Origin: Apostichopus japonicus
Lineage: Eukaryota > Echinodermata > Holothuroidea > Aspidochirotida > Stichopodidae
DNA length: 64,000 nucleotides
Direction of reading: 5' to 3'
Assembly: GCF_037975245.1 (NCBI RefSeq)
Contig: NC_092577.1
Location: 35,268,898-35,332,897 of the forward strand
The translations under genes were made by a program, and so were the position numbers. This document shows positions 23,601 to 36,569 of this stretch, in pieces. The stretch's first letter is position 1. Every line of letters begins with the position of its first letter. The notes beneath the pieces are model-generated. The model did no database searches. It had not been told where the DNA came from and saw nothing but the letters and a program-made list of their open reading frames with translations.

Positions 23601-25644
23601 TACCTAACAGAAGAGCATAACATTATATAAGAAAATAAATTATATTATTAGCTACGGAAATCTACCCATTATTTGACTGACGATTGTAAACTGACTAACC
23701 ATGTGTTTAAGTTCTTACTGTCCACCTGCAGAAAATTGCCAGCACCATTTTTTTTACTGGCAAAATGGCAACCTTTAGATGTCATTTTAGCCAGGATTTA
23801 GGCCAAATTTTGAGACCTTAATAATCAGATATGTAAATCTGTAGCTTCCACTTACAAGGTATAAATTATTGTTTACAAATTGAATAGTTGCTTTGAAGAA
23901 ATATAAATTATGTTCATCACAGAGAAATAAGAATGCAAATGTCCTTGCTACACAATTCTGCAATTGTGTAGCAATGGCCAATTTTCTTATTCTATACCAG
24001 ATTAACTAATCCCTACTTACCTCCATGTCCTTCCAGGGTCTGGTTCATTGATAAGTTACTGGGAGCAGCTAATCCCCTAGCACCAGTTTCCTTACCACTT
24101 CCTACAAGTTCAAACAAAACAAAAAGTTTAAACAGGACAAGAAGATATCTGAGATTCTATTTCAATCCTAATTTGTAGAAAAGTACTGGTTGTCTCCTTA
24201 GCAACCAGGGACTTTCCACAGAAACAGAAAGATTAAAGTTCAATAATTGGTACAATCCAATTCATTCAAGGTTTATGAAAATCCAACCACTCAAATAACA
24301 GGTGTGTGATCGGGGTGACTCTATTTAAAGGTTAAATTACATCAGTTTGCATTTAATCTAATACTGCAGCCATTTCTTTCCAAGGCATATATTACTAGTA
24401 ATATATCAGATTTACCAAGTTGCATAATTTCAGGGAAAAACCACATCCTCATGTAGCATTTCGTATTGCAATGATACTAATTTTTCAAATTTTGTGATAA
24501 CTTGTAAATGCATTTGGATGATCTCATCAGGACAATTCAGCTGATAAAGTCTTGGTTTTTTTTCTTCTAATTTGTCAATATGACTGTTTGTTGGAAAATG
24601 ATCTAATTCTATAAGTATGCATGATTCTTTTCCCAAGTTCAGCTTACCTGAGTCCAGTTTGAGTACTTTAAGCAGTCCATGTTCACCACCACAGGCAATA
24701 TAGCCATGCTCTTTGTTCCAAGATACACTCTGGAGTTTGATATTATTAGGAATGGCTATCTGTAAAATAAATTGGAAGTTACAAAACACGATATTTGGCC
24801 TACCTCAAAATTTGTATGTCACATATTCTACTAATTCACATCTTGAAGGTTCAAGGTTCTAGTGTACTGTTAAAAATGGATAGATTTAAAGAAGCAGGGA
24901 TAAAACAACATTTTAAATATTTAATTGCGTGGACCCATTGCCAAAATTATGTCTGTGGTTGGCAAGAAATTCAACATATTTCATTATCAATTGTTAATGG
25001 TGCTTCCATGACATGAACTGCAAAAGAAAAACTACACAGAAGATCTGACATTTTACAGCAAAGCATGTAAGTTAATGTTCGACTTACTCATTTCGTGACA
25101 TTGCCTTACTAACGAAGAAAACAGTAAAGTGATGTACACTGTCAAGTGTCCATACACTTAGCTTTTTCTTATCCTAACAATGCATCAAACTTAAGATACT
25201 TGTTAAGAACAGTCACTCAGGAAAGAGCCTGGGCCAGAAAACCAAAAAACTTCACAATACCTCAGCCCCTGTCACCTTACAAATTACACTATCACGATAT
25301 TACATAAAACGTGTTTCACAATGGCCTTTAGAAAGGGACTAACCTAAGATATTGACCCTAAGCATAGCCTATCCCTAAGACTCTAGGCTATTGGGGTTGG
25401 GAAATGGGCATTGTCATGTGCAGACTAGTCTAAAAAATAAAAATGTACATTGGGGCCTGCACAGAGCCTAATGTTAACCACATACGTTATCTTCCATTGA
25501 AACCGGCTAGCCTATGTCAGCGTTCATTTCCATGGAGAGTGTAAACATGATGGGTCAAGCTATATTTTGCTAAGAACATTCTCAAATTTTTTAGAAAGAA
25601 AGGGAAAACAGAAAAAATACCTTTTTGCTCAAATAAACAAACAT
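2447..25644 (-). CDS. WDR35: WDR35 / IFT121, intraflagellar transport A complex subunit (25 coding exons)
   Basis: Core subunit of the IFT-A complex, which drives retrograde transport in cilia and entry of membrane proteins into them. I joined 25 exons by hand; every intron is GT-AG and every junction keeps frame, giving 3555 coding bases plus a stop (1185 residues), very close to human WDR35 (about 1180). In order: N-terminal WD40 beta-propeller (about 1-330), second propeller (about 340-640) with the words VWDMKWA and AMMEKTRMY, alpha-solenoid of TPR-like repeats (about 650-1105) with EQAFVRC, LGDWFRV, DRQKW and YYVQG, and a C-terminal tail with cysteine pairs CPNC, CPSC, CSTC and CPLC (1121-1181) that probably bind zinc. 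The start MFVYLSKK matches the family N-terminus. Coding blocks, 5' to 3': 25644-25621, 24759-24648, 24101-24021, 23603-23511, 21328-21227, 20496-20336, 20212-20047, 19269-19124, 17647-17429, 16944-16849, 15932-15872, 15172-14958, 14645-14482, 13707-13497, 13013-12885, 12399-12311, 11703-11500, 10326-10047, 9553-9278, 8647-8573, 7607-7539, 5500-5368, 4032-3816, 3291-3223, 2612-2447. It is head-to-head with RPL30. No frame break or missing segment was found. Identification rests on recognised family sequence, not a database search. Confidence 0.96.
2836..3185. repeat. Purine-rich minisatellite in the last WDR35 intron
   Basis: An imperfect tandem array of words such as GGGATAAAGAGAAGGGA and GACTAGGGATAAA, with a period of roughly 20-30 bp and almost all purines on the plus strand. 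It fills more than half of the 610-bp intron 24 and ends about 40 bp from exon 24. Confidence 0.7.
3223..3291 (-). CDS. WDR35: WDR35 coding exon 24
   Basis: A 69-bp exon, residues 1108-1130, with [19 protein letters not shown], the first cysteine pair of the C-terminal tail. Acceptor CTCCAG, donor GTAAGA; both edges split codons (phase 2). Confidence 0.87.
3816..4032 (-). CDS. WDR35: WDR35 coding exon 23
   Basis: Residues 1036-1107, with [30 protein letters not shown] and AMQIFTK. The donor is the weak AA|GTAAAA. If not used, translation reads AAG then TAA and stops at IFTK, which would drop the cysteine-rich tail. Confidence 0.92.
4961..4998 (+). repeat. GC-rich hairpin repeat, copy 1
   Basis: The word GGGCTGCAG, a short spacer, then CGCAGCCAGGCTGCGTAGGA. 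The GGCTGC and GCAGCC parts can pair. Copies 2 and 3 lie in other WDR35 introns (11997-12033 and, inverted, 16790-16821). Confidence 0.5.
5368..5500 (-). CDS. WDR35: WDR35 coding exon 22
   Basis: Residues 992-1035, with [36 protein letters not shown]. Acceptor CTTACAG, donor GTAGGA, phase 1. Confidence 0.95.
5640..6290. repeat. CT/CA-rich degenerate tandem repeat in WDR35 intron 21
   Basis: Pyrimidine-rich on the plus strand, with repeated words TCTCACACACATA, CACATGTACACATCC and CCCTCTCTTTC at intervals of roughly 60-70 bp. The long open frames seen here on both strands are by-products of the low complexity. Confidence 0.55.
7141..7358. repeat. 22-bp minisatellite in WDR35 intron 21
   Basis: About ten units built on ATGATGTGCTCCACACCATGAA (read as 22 bp), some shortened to 18-19 bp. 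The word GCTCCACACC is the best kept part. The array starts about 180 bp from exon 21. Confidence 0.75.
7539..7607 (-). CDS. WDR35: WDR35 coding exon 21
   Basis: A 69-bp exon for residues 969-991, starting IESYHEQMK, then a lysine-rich linker. Phase 0 both sides, so it could be skipped without a frameshift. Confidence 0.88.
8573..8647 (-). CDS. WDR35: WDR35 coding exon 20
   Basis: A 75-bp exon for residues 944-968, with [15 protein letters not shown], matching KPLRVKKLYVLSALL in human. Acceptor TTTTGCAG, donor GTAGGT. Confidence 0.9.
8970..9045 (-). repeat. Possible tRNA-derived SINE fragment
   Basis: On the minus strand, TGGCTGAGTTGAATGG resembles a pol III A box and GGTTTGATTCC resembles a B box, about 28 bases apart. 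I could not fold a full tRNA and saw no tail or target duplication, so a decayed tRNA-like SINE in WDR35 intron 19 is more likely than a working tRNA gene. Confidence 0.35.
9278..9553 (-). CDS. WDR35: WDR35 coding exon 19
   Basis: Residues 852-943, with [42 protein letters not shown] and [19 protein letters not shown]. Phase 0 both sides. Confidence 0.96.
10047..10326 (-). CDS. WDR35: WDR35 coding exon 18
   Basis: The largest coding exon (280 bp), residues 758-851, with [48 protein letters not shown] and [12 protein letters not shown]-like solenoid. Confidence 0.96.
10405..11040. repeat. Tandem repeat of about 85-115 bp units in WDR35 intron 17
   Basis: Six to seven units carry the words AATACCACTCTATACTGTCC, TATTATGCTTCAAAGCACT and CTGACAGTATGAA, followed by a TTCCTAACCTTTATCTGATT segment. 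A separate inverted copy lies at about 53258-53405 in the FAM167 intron, so this is an interspersed family amplified locally here. Confidence 0.75.
11500..11703 (-). CDS. WDR35: WDR35 coding exon 17
   Basis: Residues 690-757, with [36 protein letters not shown] and YFKRFEEAE. First TPR-like helices. Donor GTATTG is non-consensus after position 3; phase 2. Confidence 0.94.
11997..12033 (+). repeat. GC-rich hairpin repeat, copy 2
   Basis: GGGCTGCAGCTTGACTGCAG followed by CCCAGCTGTATAGGACA. CTGCAG occurs twice, and GGGCTGCAG can pair with CTGCAGCCC to make a hairpin. Related to copies at 4961 and 16790. Confidence 0.5.
12311..12399 (-). CDS. WDR35: WDR35 coding exon 16
   Basis: Residues 661-689, with [20 protein letters not shown] and EDNPHPRL. 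Ends in phase 2; the split codon gives the Trp of PRLW. Confidence 0.94.
12885..13013 (-). CDS. WDR35: WDR35 coding exon 15
   Basis: Residues 618-660, with [20 protein letters not shown] and RDPEHPN. Start of the alpha-solenoid. Phase 0 both sides. Confidence 0.95.
13156..13437 (+). mobile_element. LINE 3' end (5'-truncated non-LTR retrotransposon)
   Basis: A 73-codon frame contains [20 protein letters not shown] and then FKRQLKHF, the usual last segment of a LINE reverse transcriptase protein (L2/CR1-like). After its stop comes a short tail with GCGCTATATAAATGTA and TTATTATTAT, the expected 3' terminus. The rest of the element is absent, as is usual after 5' truncation. It lies in WDR35 intron 14, antisense to the gene. 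The clade assignment is from memory. Confidence 0.75.
13497..13707 (-). CDS. WDR35: WDR35 coding exon 14
   Basis: Residues 547-617, with [31 protein letters not shown] and [18 protein letters not shown]. This is the most conserved part of the second propeller. The first codon is split with exon 13. Confidence 0.96.
14482..14645 (-). CDS. WDR35: WDR35 coding exon 13
   Basis: Residues 493-546, with [20 protein letters not shown] and LALNCNS. Phase 2 at its 3' end, before GTAAAT. Confidence 0.93.
14958..15172 (-). CDS. WDR35: WDR35 coding exon 12
   Basis: Residues 421-492, with [29 protein letters not shown] and HIDDTPSG, strongly family-like. Donor GTACGT, phase 0. Confidence 0.95.
15579..15665 (+). 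repeat. Interspersed repeat, copy 1 of 2
   Basis: Shares about 85 bp with 23668-23755: ATTATTTGGCTG versus ATTATTTGACTG, CCATGTCTTTAAGTTCT versus CCATGTGTTTAAGTTCT, and then AGAAAAT versus CAGAAAAT. Both copies are in WDR35 introns and in the same orientation. The ends are not clear. Confidence 0.5.
15872..15932 (-). CDS. WDR35: WDR35 coding exon 11
   Basis: A 61-bp exon for residues 401-420, with [19 protein letters not shown]. Acceptor TTTCAG, donor GTGAGT, ending in phase 1. Confidence 0.92.
16790..16821 (-). repeat. GC-rich hairpin repeat, copy 3 (inverted)
   Basis: The minus strand reads GGGGCTGCAGCATTCCGCAG then CCAGGCTGCGAG, matching the copy at 4961. It lies in WDR35 intron 10 just past exon 10's donor. 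Confidence 0.5.
16849..16944 (-). CDS. WDR35: WDR35 coding exon 10
   Basis: Residues 369-400, with [20 protein letters not shown], then a short variable segment EDATRQL. The human protein has a longer segment here (an alternatively spliced region). Donor GTGAGA, phase 0. Confidence 0.9.
17429..17647 (-). CDS. WDR35: WDR35 coding exon 9
   Basis: Residues 296-368 (219 bp), with [34 protein letters not shown] and CVVFWDCKN. This block closes the first propeller and starts the second. Phase 0 both sides. Confidence 0.95.
17737..18088. mobile_element. Non-autonomous hAT-type element with 8-bp target duplication
   Basis: The element body is 17745-18080 (336 bp). It begins GAGTGGCGGAGC and ends GCTCTGCCACTG, imperfect inverted ends. 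Both sides carry the 8-bp copy TCCTGAGA (17737-17744 and 18081-18088). Inner words AGGGGGGGCGGA and TCGCCCCCCTGACC also mirror each other. The 8-bp duplication and CAGTGGCGGA-like end point to the hAT superfamily. No transposase frame is present. It sits in WDR35 intron 8. Confidence 0.8.
18730..19060 (+). mobile_element. Inverted-repeat element family A, copy 1 (left end lost)
   Basis: Begins AAACGTCTCATGCCGGTAAT and runs to GCAAGTCTTCA at 19050-19060, which is the right terminal repeat with one mismatch. The left terminal repeat seen in the other copies is missing. It aligns along its length with copies at 35710 and (inverted) 57247. It lies in WDR35 intron 8. Confidence 0.75.
19124..19269 (-). 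CDS. WDR35: WDR35 coding exon 8
   Basis: Residues 247-295, with [14 protein letters not shown] and VQFYSPFGE as in the family. Donor GTGAGC, phase 0. An inverted-repeat element copy ends only about 65 bp beyond this donor. Confidence 0.93.
20047..20212 (-). CDS. WDR35: WDR35 coding exon 7
   Basis: Residues 192-246, with [19 protein letters not shown] and QIMMHEQDD. The preceding intron is only 123 bp, the shortest in the gene. Ends in phase 1 before GTGAGT. Confidence 0.95.
20336..20496 (-). CDS. WDR35: WDR35 coding exon 6
   Basis: Residues 138-191, with [19 protein letters not shown] and [12 protein letters not shown], nearly identical to vertebrate WDR35. I placed the donor GTGAGT after a TGT codon, because that gives phase 0, matches the next exon, and keeps the spacing of the human protein. 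Confidence 0.94.
20770..20975. repeat. Inverted pair of hammerhead-ribozyme-like repeats
   Basis: The plus strand carries CTGAAGAAGATCCTGCTAGG then ATCGAAACCTC (20866-20896), and the minus strand carries the same motif ending GAAACGTC (20848-20818). The layout CTGANGA, helix GATCC/GGATC with loop TGCTA, GAAA fits a hammerhead core, and GCCT/AGGC (or GCTT/AGGC) could form stem I. The minus copy keeps the GTC cleavage site; the plus copy has CTC. Downstream of the plus copy is the tail GGCTCTCTAGTGGATAAGCA, also found at 57061. Such motifs are known from Penelope-like retroelements; membership is inferred. It lies in WDR35 intron 5. Confidence 0.6.
21227..21328 (-). CDS. WDR35: WDR35 coding exon 5
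   Basis: Residues 104-137, with [13 protein letters not shown] and RICIVYED. Phase 1 both sides. It is followed by the intron that carries the inverted hammerhead-like repeats. Confidence 0.94.
21329..23510 (-). other. WDR35 intron 4, the longest intron of the gene
   Basis: 2182 bp without a recognisable gene. It contains a purine-rich stretch near 21535-21570, a tandem repeat at 21850-21996, a weak tRNA-like stretch near 22030-22125, an A-rich stretch at 22150-22260 and otherwise unremarkable AT-rich sequence. Confidence 0.7.
21850..21996. repeat. Short tandem repeat, about 35-45 bp units
   Basis: Four units share CTGTTTCCCTCAAAGACCCC followed by CTCTT and a variable spacer with TACTGC or CAATTGCTACTG. 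It lies in WDR35 intron 4. Confidence 0.65.
23511..23603 (-). CDS. WDR35: WDR35 coding exon 4
   Basis: Residues 73-103, second WD blade, with QKLTTSD and [10 protein letters not shown] as in the family. Acceptor CTGTTAG, donor GTAAGG, phase 1 both sides (93 bp). Confidence 0.94.
23668..23755 (+). repeat. Interspersed repeat, copy 2 of 2
   Basis: Partner of 15579-15665, with ATTATTTGACTGACGATTGT and CCATGTGTTTAAGTTCT. It lies in WDR35 intron 3, about 60 bp from exon 4. Confidence 0.5.
24021..24101 (-). CDS. WDR35: WDR35 coding exon 3
   Basis: Residues 46-72. The words [17 protein letters not shown] match the loop after the first WD blade in vertebrate WDR35. Acceptor CTTGTAG, donor GTAAGT, phase 1 on both sides. 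Confidence 0.94.
24648..24759 (-). CDS. WDR35: WDR35 coding exon 2
   Basis: Residues 9-45, beginning [19 protein letters not shown]; first WD blade. The acceptor is TTTTACAG and the donor GTAAGC, leaving one base to the next exon. If translated past the donor, the frame reads on into low-quality sequence for about 60 codons, so intron retention would not stop at once. Confidence 0.95.
25621..25644 (-). CDS. WDR35: WDR35 coding exon 1 (start codon)
   Basis: Encodes residues 1-8, MFVYLSKK, ending in phase 0 before the donor GTATTT. Human WDR35 starts MFFYLSKK and has an intron at the same place, which fixes the start codon. The 5' UTR extends an unknown distance towards RPL30. Confidence 0.93.
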
Positions 25645-25984
25645 AGTGGTCTTTATTCAATACAAATCATAGCTGACAAAATAATATGAGGTTGTTTCTG
25701 CTTTCTTTGAACGACAGGCAAGAATTGCAGACAGTTCCGAGCAGAGGAATGTAATGAATATTTAGTAGTTGATGAATAATGTTTCCAAAATCTTTCTATC
25801 ATTGCGCCCTCTTTATTTTCGTGTCTGTCTGTTGAGGTACGAGAAAATGATGTTAAAATTATTGGTCCATTTTTACCCTTTAGTGATACCTTTTAAGAAA
25901 ATTAATACCATGAATACTTTGAAGTTAACAATTTCATGTCTCTTTCCTCCATTCAGGCTTCTCAGCGATTAACACTGGGTCAAA
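25645..25984. promoter_or_regulatory. Probable shared promoter of WDR35 and RPL30
   Basis: Only 340 bp separate the two divergent start codons, so both 5' UTRs and both promoters must fit here unless a distant non-coding exon is used. On the RPL30 side, CCCTCTTT at 25807-25814 resembles a 5' TOP start. It is followed by a GAG|GTACGA donor (25837) and a TTCCTCCATTCAG acceptor (ending 25956), suggesting a 120-bp 5' UTR intron as vertebrate RPL30 genes have. An inverted CCAAT box (ATTGG) lies near 25860. I found no clear RFX X-box, TATA box or CpG cluster. Confidence 0.6.
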
Positions 25985-31151
<5,167 letters not shown>

Positions 31152-32114
31152 ATTGGTTCTTCACTCCATCGATGTAGTCCGTGGACACCTTATTGGCTGC
31201 TGAGCGGTAGAATCTAGCCCACTTTTCAAACAGATATGTAATTACTAACTCTAAAATGTTCAATACAGATTGAAACAGGAGAAAGACAAAAAGAACTTAA
31301 CAATCGTTGTCTGTTATTTTGTGCTTCTGATGTCTTCTGGACAGCTGAGGTAATTGTCAGTTTGTAACCAGGCCTGAAAAAATGAGTGGTCTAAGGTCAA
31401 TTAAGGGTCTGGGAAAATACAAATTGGTTCTGGGAAAATGTTAAAGATGATTTCTCTTCTTTGTAGTATCATTAAAGTCTGACTTTTAGTGACAGAATCA
31501 ATTTTGATTTTGATAAAAATTACCCTGCCGAGGTTCAGCAATTTAAACGACTGAACAATCTAGTCTAATATGCAGACCATTAGGTAAGTTCAATCAGATA
31601 GAACACCAAGTTCACTGGGAAAGAAGACTACAATTATGGCTTCAAATGACAAAACCATTTGTCAAGGACAAATGGTGTTTAGTGTCATCCAAGGTGGACA
31701 TGTTGAAATCCTCAATAGGTATAGAAACATTACCAGCATCCAATTGGTCAAGACTATAACATATCTATGAACTTATGAAGACTAAAATTCTGCCCAAGCA
31801 TTCATCCTTCAATGGAATATAAGGCTGCAAAAGGGGGTTCACCAGTCCAGTCACTTAATTGTTACTTAGTTAATCTTGTGATTATGTCCATAACCAGCTG
31901 CAAGTTCCTAAAAATGTTAAATAATATTTTATCATCTCCTGCTCCCCCCACCCCCTCTTACCTCCCTCACCGCCTCTCTATCCACGCATACACTCTCACA
32001 TTGATTCATTAGCAGACCTGCAGTAGTCACTTTTGTGAAAAGGTCTCAACTTAAAAAGTACCAGTGTCCACCGCACTGCCCTACTTCCCCTCCCCCCCCC
32101 TGCAAACTAAGACC

Positions 32115-32756
32115 ACGTAAGGTAAGGTGACAATATTTTCCTCACTGGAATCGGGGACATTTATTGCATGACTGACATGGGGGAGGGGACTAAGGGGAGG
32201 GGGTGTCCCCCTCCCTATTGGAAAATTTCCAAGTGCCTTGGTTGCTCAGATGTAAAATGGTGATACTGAGAAGCACTTTTAAATCAATTTATTTTCAAAA
32301 ATGTAGCTTTTCCTTAGATGAAATTCACTCACTTTATGTGGTTCTTTGAGAGCTTGTGAGTTGCTTGTGTCATAAATTTGTGGTCAATTGGTCTTAGTGT
32401 ACTTCTCTGAAGAGTGTATTTTCTTCAATACTTCATTACTGAGCTTATTGCTGAATTCCATACAAGACATTCTGAATGGGTTCTGACTAGCAGCATGGCT
32501 TTCACCGTTTCAACCTTCAGCTGAGATTTCCCTGAGTTCATTCATTCATGAGAGGAAACACCATTTCTACTGATGCATAACTCCCCGGAATTTTGTTTTT
32601 ACAATTATTTTACTAATAATGTGGGATATTTTCGAAATTCCTGAACATTTTGACGAATTGGGGACATTTTCGGGGACACTTGTTCATCGGGGACAGCACA
32701 CTGTAATCGGGGAATGTCCCCGAAAATCAGGGACGTCTGGTCACCTTAACGTAAGG
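32115..32756. mobile_element. Non-autonomous hAT-type element with 8-bp target duplication
   Basis: The body is 32123-32748 (626 bp), starting TAAGGTGAC and ending GTCACCTTA, flanked by the exact 8-bp copy ACGTAAGG (32115-32122 and 32749-32756). Inner words GGGGACA and TGTCCCCG near the ends recall hAT elements with TAAGGTGACCAGACGTCC-like ends. No transposase frame. It lies about 1 kb downstream of RPL30. Confidence 0.82.
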
Positions 32757-35709
32757 TAGCAAATCTATACCCAAGGAATGTTATAATCTATGAACCTTTT
32801 AGAATGGGGCTCCTTTACAGAAAGATATGTATGCCCCCCCCCCCCCCTTCTAGTGCTCTGAACACTTGAAGCCAGGGCCGAGGAATTTGTAAATTAAACG
32901 ATGCTCTTCAGTGTGAAGTTCAGTTTCTCAATTAGGTAGATGTATGGTACTATACATGACCCTAGCTGGACCTCTGAGGGGTGTGAGTGGTGTAGAGTTA
33001 AGGTGCCATGGTCATCATGTATATAGGCCTTCAGTCTCATTTTTAAAACTGACCTATTGATCCTCACTATTCAGGACCATTGTCTCAAGCAAATAGTAAT
33101 GTGGTGTGGTCCTGGGGTCATTGAAAGTGGTGAGGTGTATCCCCAGCTCCCCCCACCCCCCACCTTTATCCATGTCTGCGTACTTGCAACATGCAGTGTT
33201 ATTTCCCCAAGGAAAACAGACATCGCACATAACAGTCCAACCTCCTGGGGTGGGGGTAATGCCATTGGCTTGACCTTGTGTACATATTTACAGGAAGCAT
33301 CTCACTGAAAATATTCATGTGCCTCAAATACGGTGGCAGAGCTGGGGTGGTGTGTGGGGAGCATATGATCCCCCTCCCAGTTTGTGACTAACCTCAAACT
33401 TGCCCCTTTTGTTAATAAAAGGTCACCTTTCTTAATTTTCGTAATAAAAAGTGCCAGTTTGTTACTTGACCCTTTGTTTAATTTGAAGAGAAAACGTGTT
33501 CATAATCAAACACAATGATTAAAAACCAACATCTAAATACATGAATGTTGTGGTAGAGTATGTAAGGAGAGCCCATTTTGTTGGCACGTTGTGTTGAGAA
33601 ATATAGAAAAATGTATTCATATTCTCGGAGCCTGGAGACTAGTGATTTCCCCTGCCTCCCTCCCTCCCCCTCCTAAATCCATGGTGTTTTGCCGCTGCAT
33701 GACCCAAGCCTATAATGGCAAAGCGTTGGTGATTTCATGTTCAATATATACACACACCAGAAAAAGACGGAAATTCACTAGAAGATCTAGAAATTTGCTT
33801 TGTCAGCCTCTGACAGATATCTTCAGGGATTTCCAAGAAAAATAAAAGCTCTTGTGTCAGGGGCTTAGACACCATAAGATGTACCACTGAATGGAACATT
33901 GTATGAGTGTCTGGATAACAATAACTCCGGTGTATACTGTCGTGTAAGTAAAGGAAGTAAACCCTTCTTAAACCTTATCTTTAATATAAGGAATCTCAAT
34001 CCTTTAATTGATAAGAAACGGATAGTTTATGGTTGATTAAATGAGTGTGTAAAGTCTGACGTAGTTTGAAAAGACGATTAAAGTTGTAGACAAATAGAAG
34101 AATATAACGGTATCCTTAGTTTTTGTACAGTGTGGTGAAGGGGGGGGGGTGGGTGGGTGGAGGGCATTTGTCGATTGTGTGAACAATAGTGAAAATGTCA
34201 TATTGTGCGATGTTAGTGTACAACATACTCTAGCAGACTTTAATTGGTGAATTTAAATAATATCGTCGGAACAGACTACCGTTAAGATTTGAGGATCCAT
34301 TTAATTATGTTTGAGGTTCCTTCCAAATAATTCCCCTACATTAAGGAGAACAAGTTCTCCAGGGTAAATAATTAGCTGATCATTTGTGATCGACCCCCCC
34401 CCCCCCTCCACGCCGGTCCCTATCATCTTTCTTTGAAGTGATGGCCTGCTGATTTAAGTTTTAAAATTATTTAAGAAACGTTATAGCAACTTTTGATTGT
34501 TAAAAACGGAGGTGTGGTTTGAAAGACCAGAGCATGGAGGAGGGTGTGGGGAGGGGGGGGGGGATCATACAGATACTTGTACAAAGTTTATAGCTCAGTC
34601 GATTGCCAATGATTCTTCAACGTCCCAAGAACACGAACAGTGGTTTACATCCGTCGACATATTCGTATAGCGTCACCAGTTTTCATATATTGTGCCACCA
34701 GTTCTCATACGTAGTGACACCATATGTTTCATCTGGCAACACTACTATTCTACGCCTACACGTACCTGTGAAATTTATTAAATACCATACCAGAAATAAA
34801 AATTGTTATATTGTCATCGTCAAAACTAAAGATGGTATGGAAATCGGGAGAATTATATATGATTTAATCAAGACATGTTGGAACTTCGTTAGTTACATGG
34901 GAAGATTACATAAAGAATATAGATAAAAGAATGGAGCCAGTAGGCTTATTGCTAAAATGTCAGCTCTTTTACTGTTCAAAATCTTACAGTTATTGCTATG
35001 GAAATTTGTAGGCGCAGATCTAATTAGAGATAAGATGGGATGTACACCCCTTTCTCACACAAAAATTCAGTATTTGTTAGCTCAGCCTTACGTTAACACG
35101 TGGGGAGGATGGTCGCGGATCTGCCCCGCCCCTCCTCCTACGTGGGGAGTCGGTCTCACCGAAGCCAGGTATAAACCCCTCCTTTATAAAGTATTGCCTC
35201 TCCTACACCATTCCGCACATTGGATAGTGTTAAACAATCTCCCAAGAACACACTGCAAGAAAAAAAGGCCGATAGAAAGATAAACCAAAACTGGGCTCAG
35301 TCGATATCAAGACACGTATAATGCTGCGAAGGTTTCTCTGCACATTACAAATTTATCAACCTGTTTGCAAGCAATGCCAGCAATGTTGAGCAAACCTTAC
35401 GATACGAAGCTAAATTTTTGGCCCAATTAGGTAAAGTAAGAAAATTGAAAAGGTATTCTCTGTATAGCAAATACTCTTAGCCTCTGTTGCCTATGACGCT
35501 GTGATCACAACATGCACATATATTTGACCATCACTCTATAAGAAGTTACAGACACTGAGCCCTTTAGCCTACTTGTTTATTCTAACAATCCTGATATTTA
35601 AAACTAATTTTAAGGACCAGACCCTCCAGTAAAGTACTTTCCAAAACTTTTAGCAATATTTAACGAGTTCAAATTTACGGCCAATAATGATGACCTTTAA
35701 AAGAGGGTG

Positions 35710-36042
35710 TGAAGACTCGCGCAAAAGAAACGTCTTATGCCGGTAATATGACCTACTTTCGAATGGGGTGTAACAGAAGTGTTAGACACCACCAACGATC
35801 CCAAACAATACACACACAGCTTGCTACCGTTGGTAATTAGACACTAGTGTACAGTCAGTACATACAGCTGCGGTATATACCCACAGCACAGTGTACAAAC
35901 GATACAGCGATGGATATCTCAGGTCCAGCTAAAGATAACAAGGTATCACGTTTCCTTACTGTCTGCATTTTGTAGCGACACGAACAAAACGTGCAATGGA
36001 AAGTTAACTTTTTCAGATGGCCGCCTCAGTTTGAGGCGAGTC
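35710..36042 (+). mobile_element. Inverted-repeat element family A, copy 2
   Basis: Begins TGAAGACTCGC (left terminal repeat, intact) followed by AAACGTCTTATGCCGGTAAT, and ends near GGCGAGTC, a shortened right repeat. Same internal landmarks as copies 1 and 3: GTAACAGAAGTGTT, ACACACACAGCTTGCTACCG, ACACTAGTGTACAGTCA and GGTATCACGTTT. Confidence 0.8.
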
Positions 36043-36447
36043 AAGATGGATGGGGGGGGGGGGTGCTTTCAGGGCTACAGGCTAAAAGGGCGAACACAAT
36101 TCGCATATAGAGACCTTTGAAACTCGTCTACTTAATTTGTTTATATCATAAGTCACCTTGGTAAGCCGACGGGGTTACAGGAATGGCCTTGCATTAATTA
36201 ATGCCAGGAAAAGAACTTAATGAATTGTACATGTGGGTTCTCCATGACGGCCATAATTTTCACTTTATCACATCCGGATCATTAATTTAGAGATCTCTTA
36301 CAGGAAAACGATTGCAATTGTAGGGCCACCAAATAAAGAGGACAGTGCCATGCTGATAATACAAGCAACGTGTTACAAACGTGACTACAAGGCGAAGTTC
36401 TGAGCTATAGCCTACTGTCATAAGACCACGATTTCGTTCATCTCCAC

Positions 36448-36569
<122 letters not shown>

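Noticed and set aside
25645-25984. RFX X-box expected in an IFT gene promoter
   Set aside because: I looked for GTTRCCATGGYAAC-like words and found none that match well enough to report.
33305-33430. GGTGGCAGAGCTGGGGTGG, similar to a hAT left end
   Set aside because: No matching right end or target duplication could be found.
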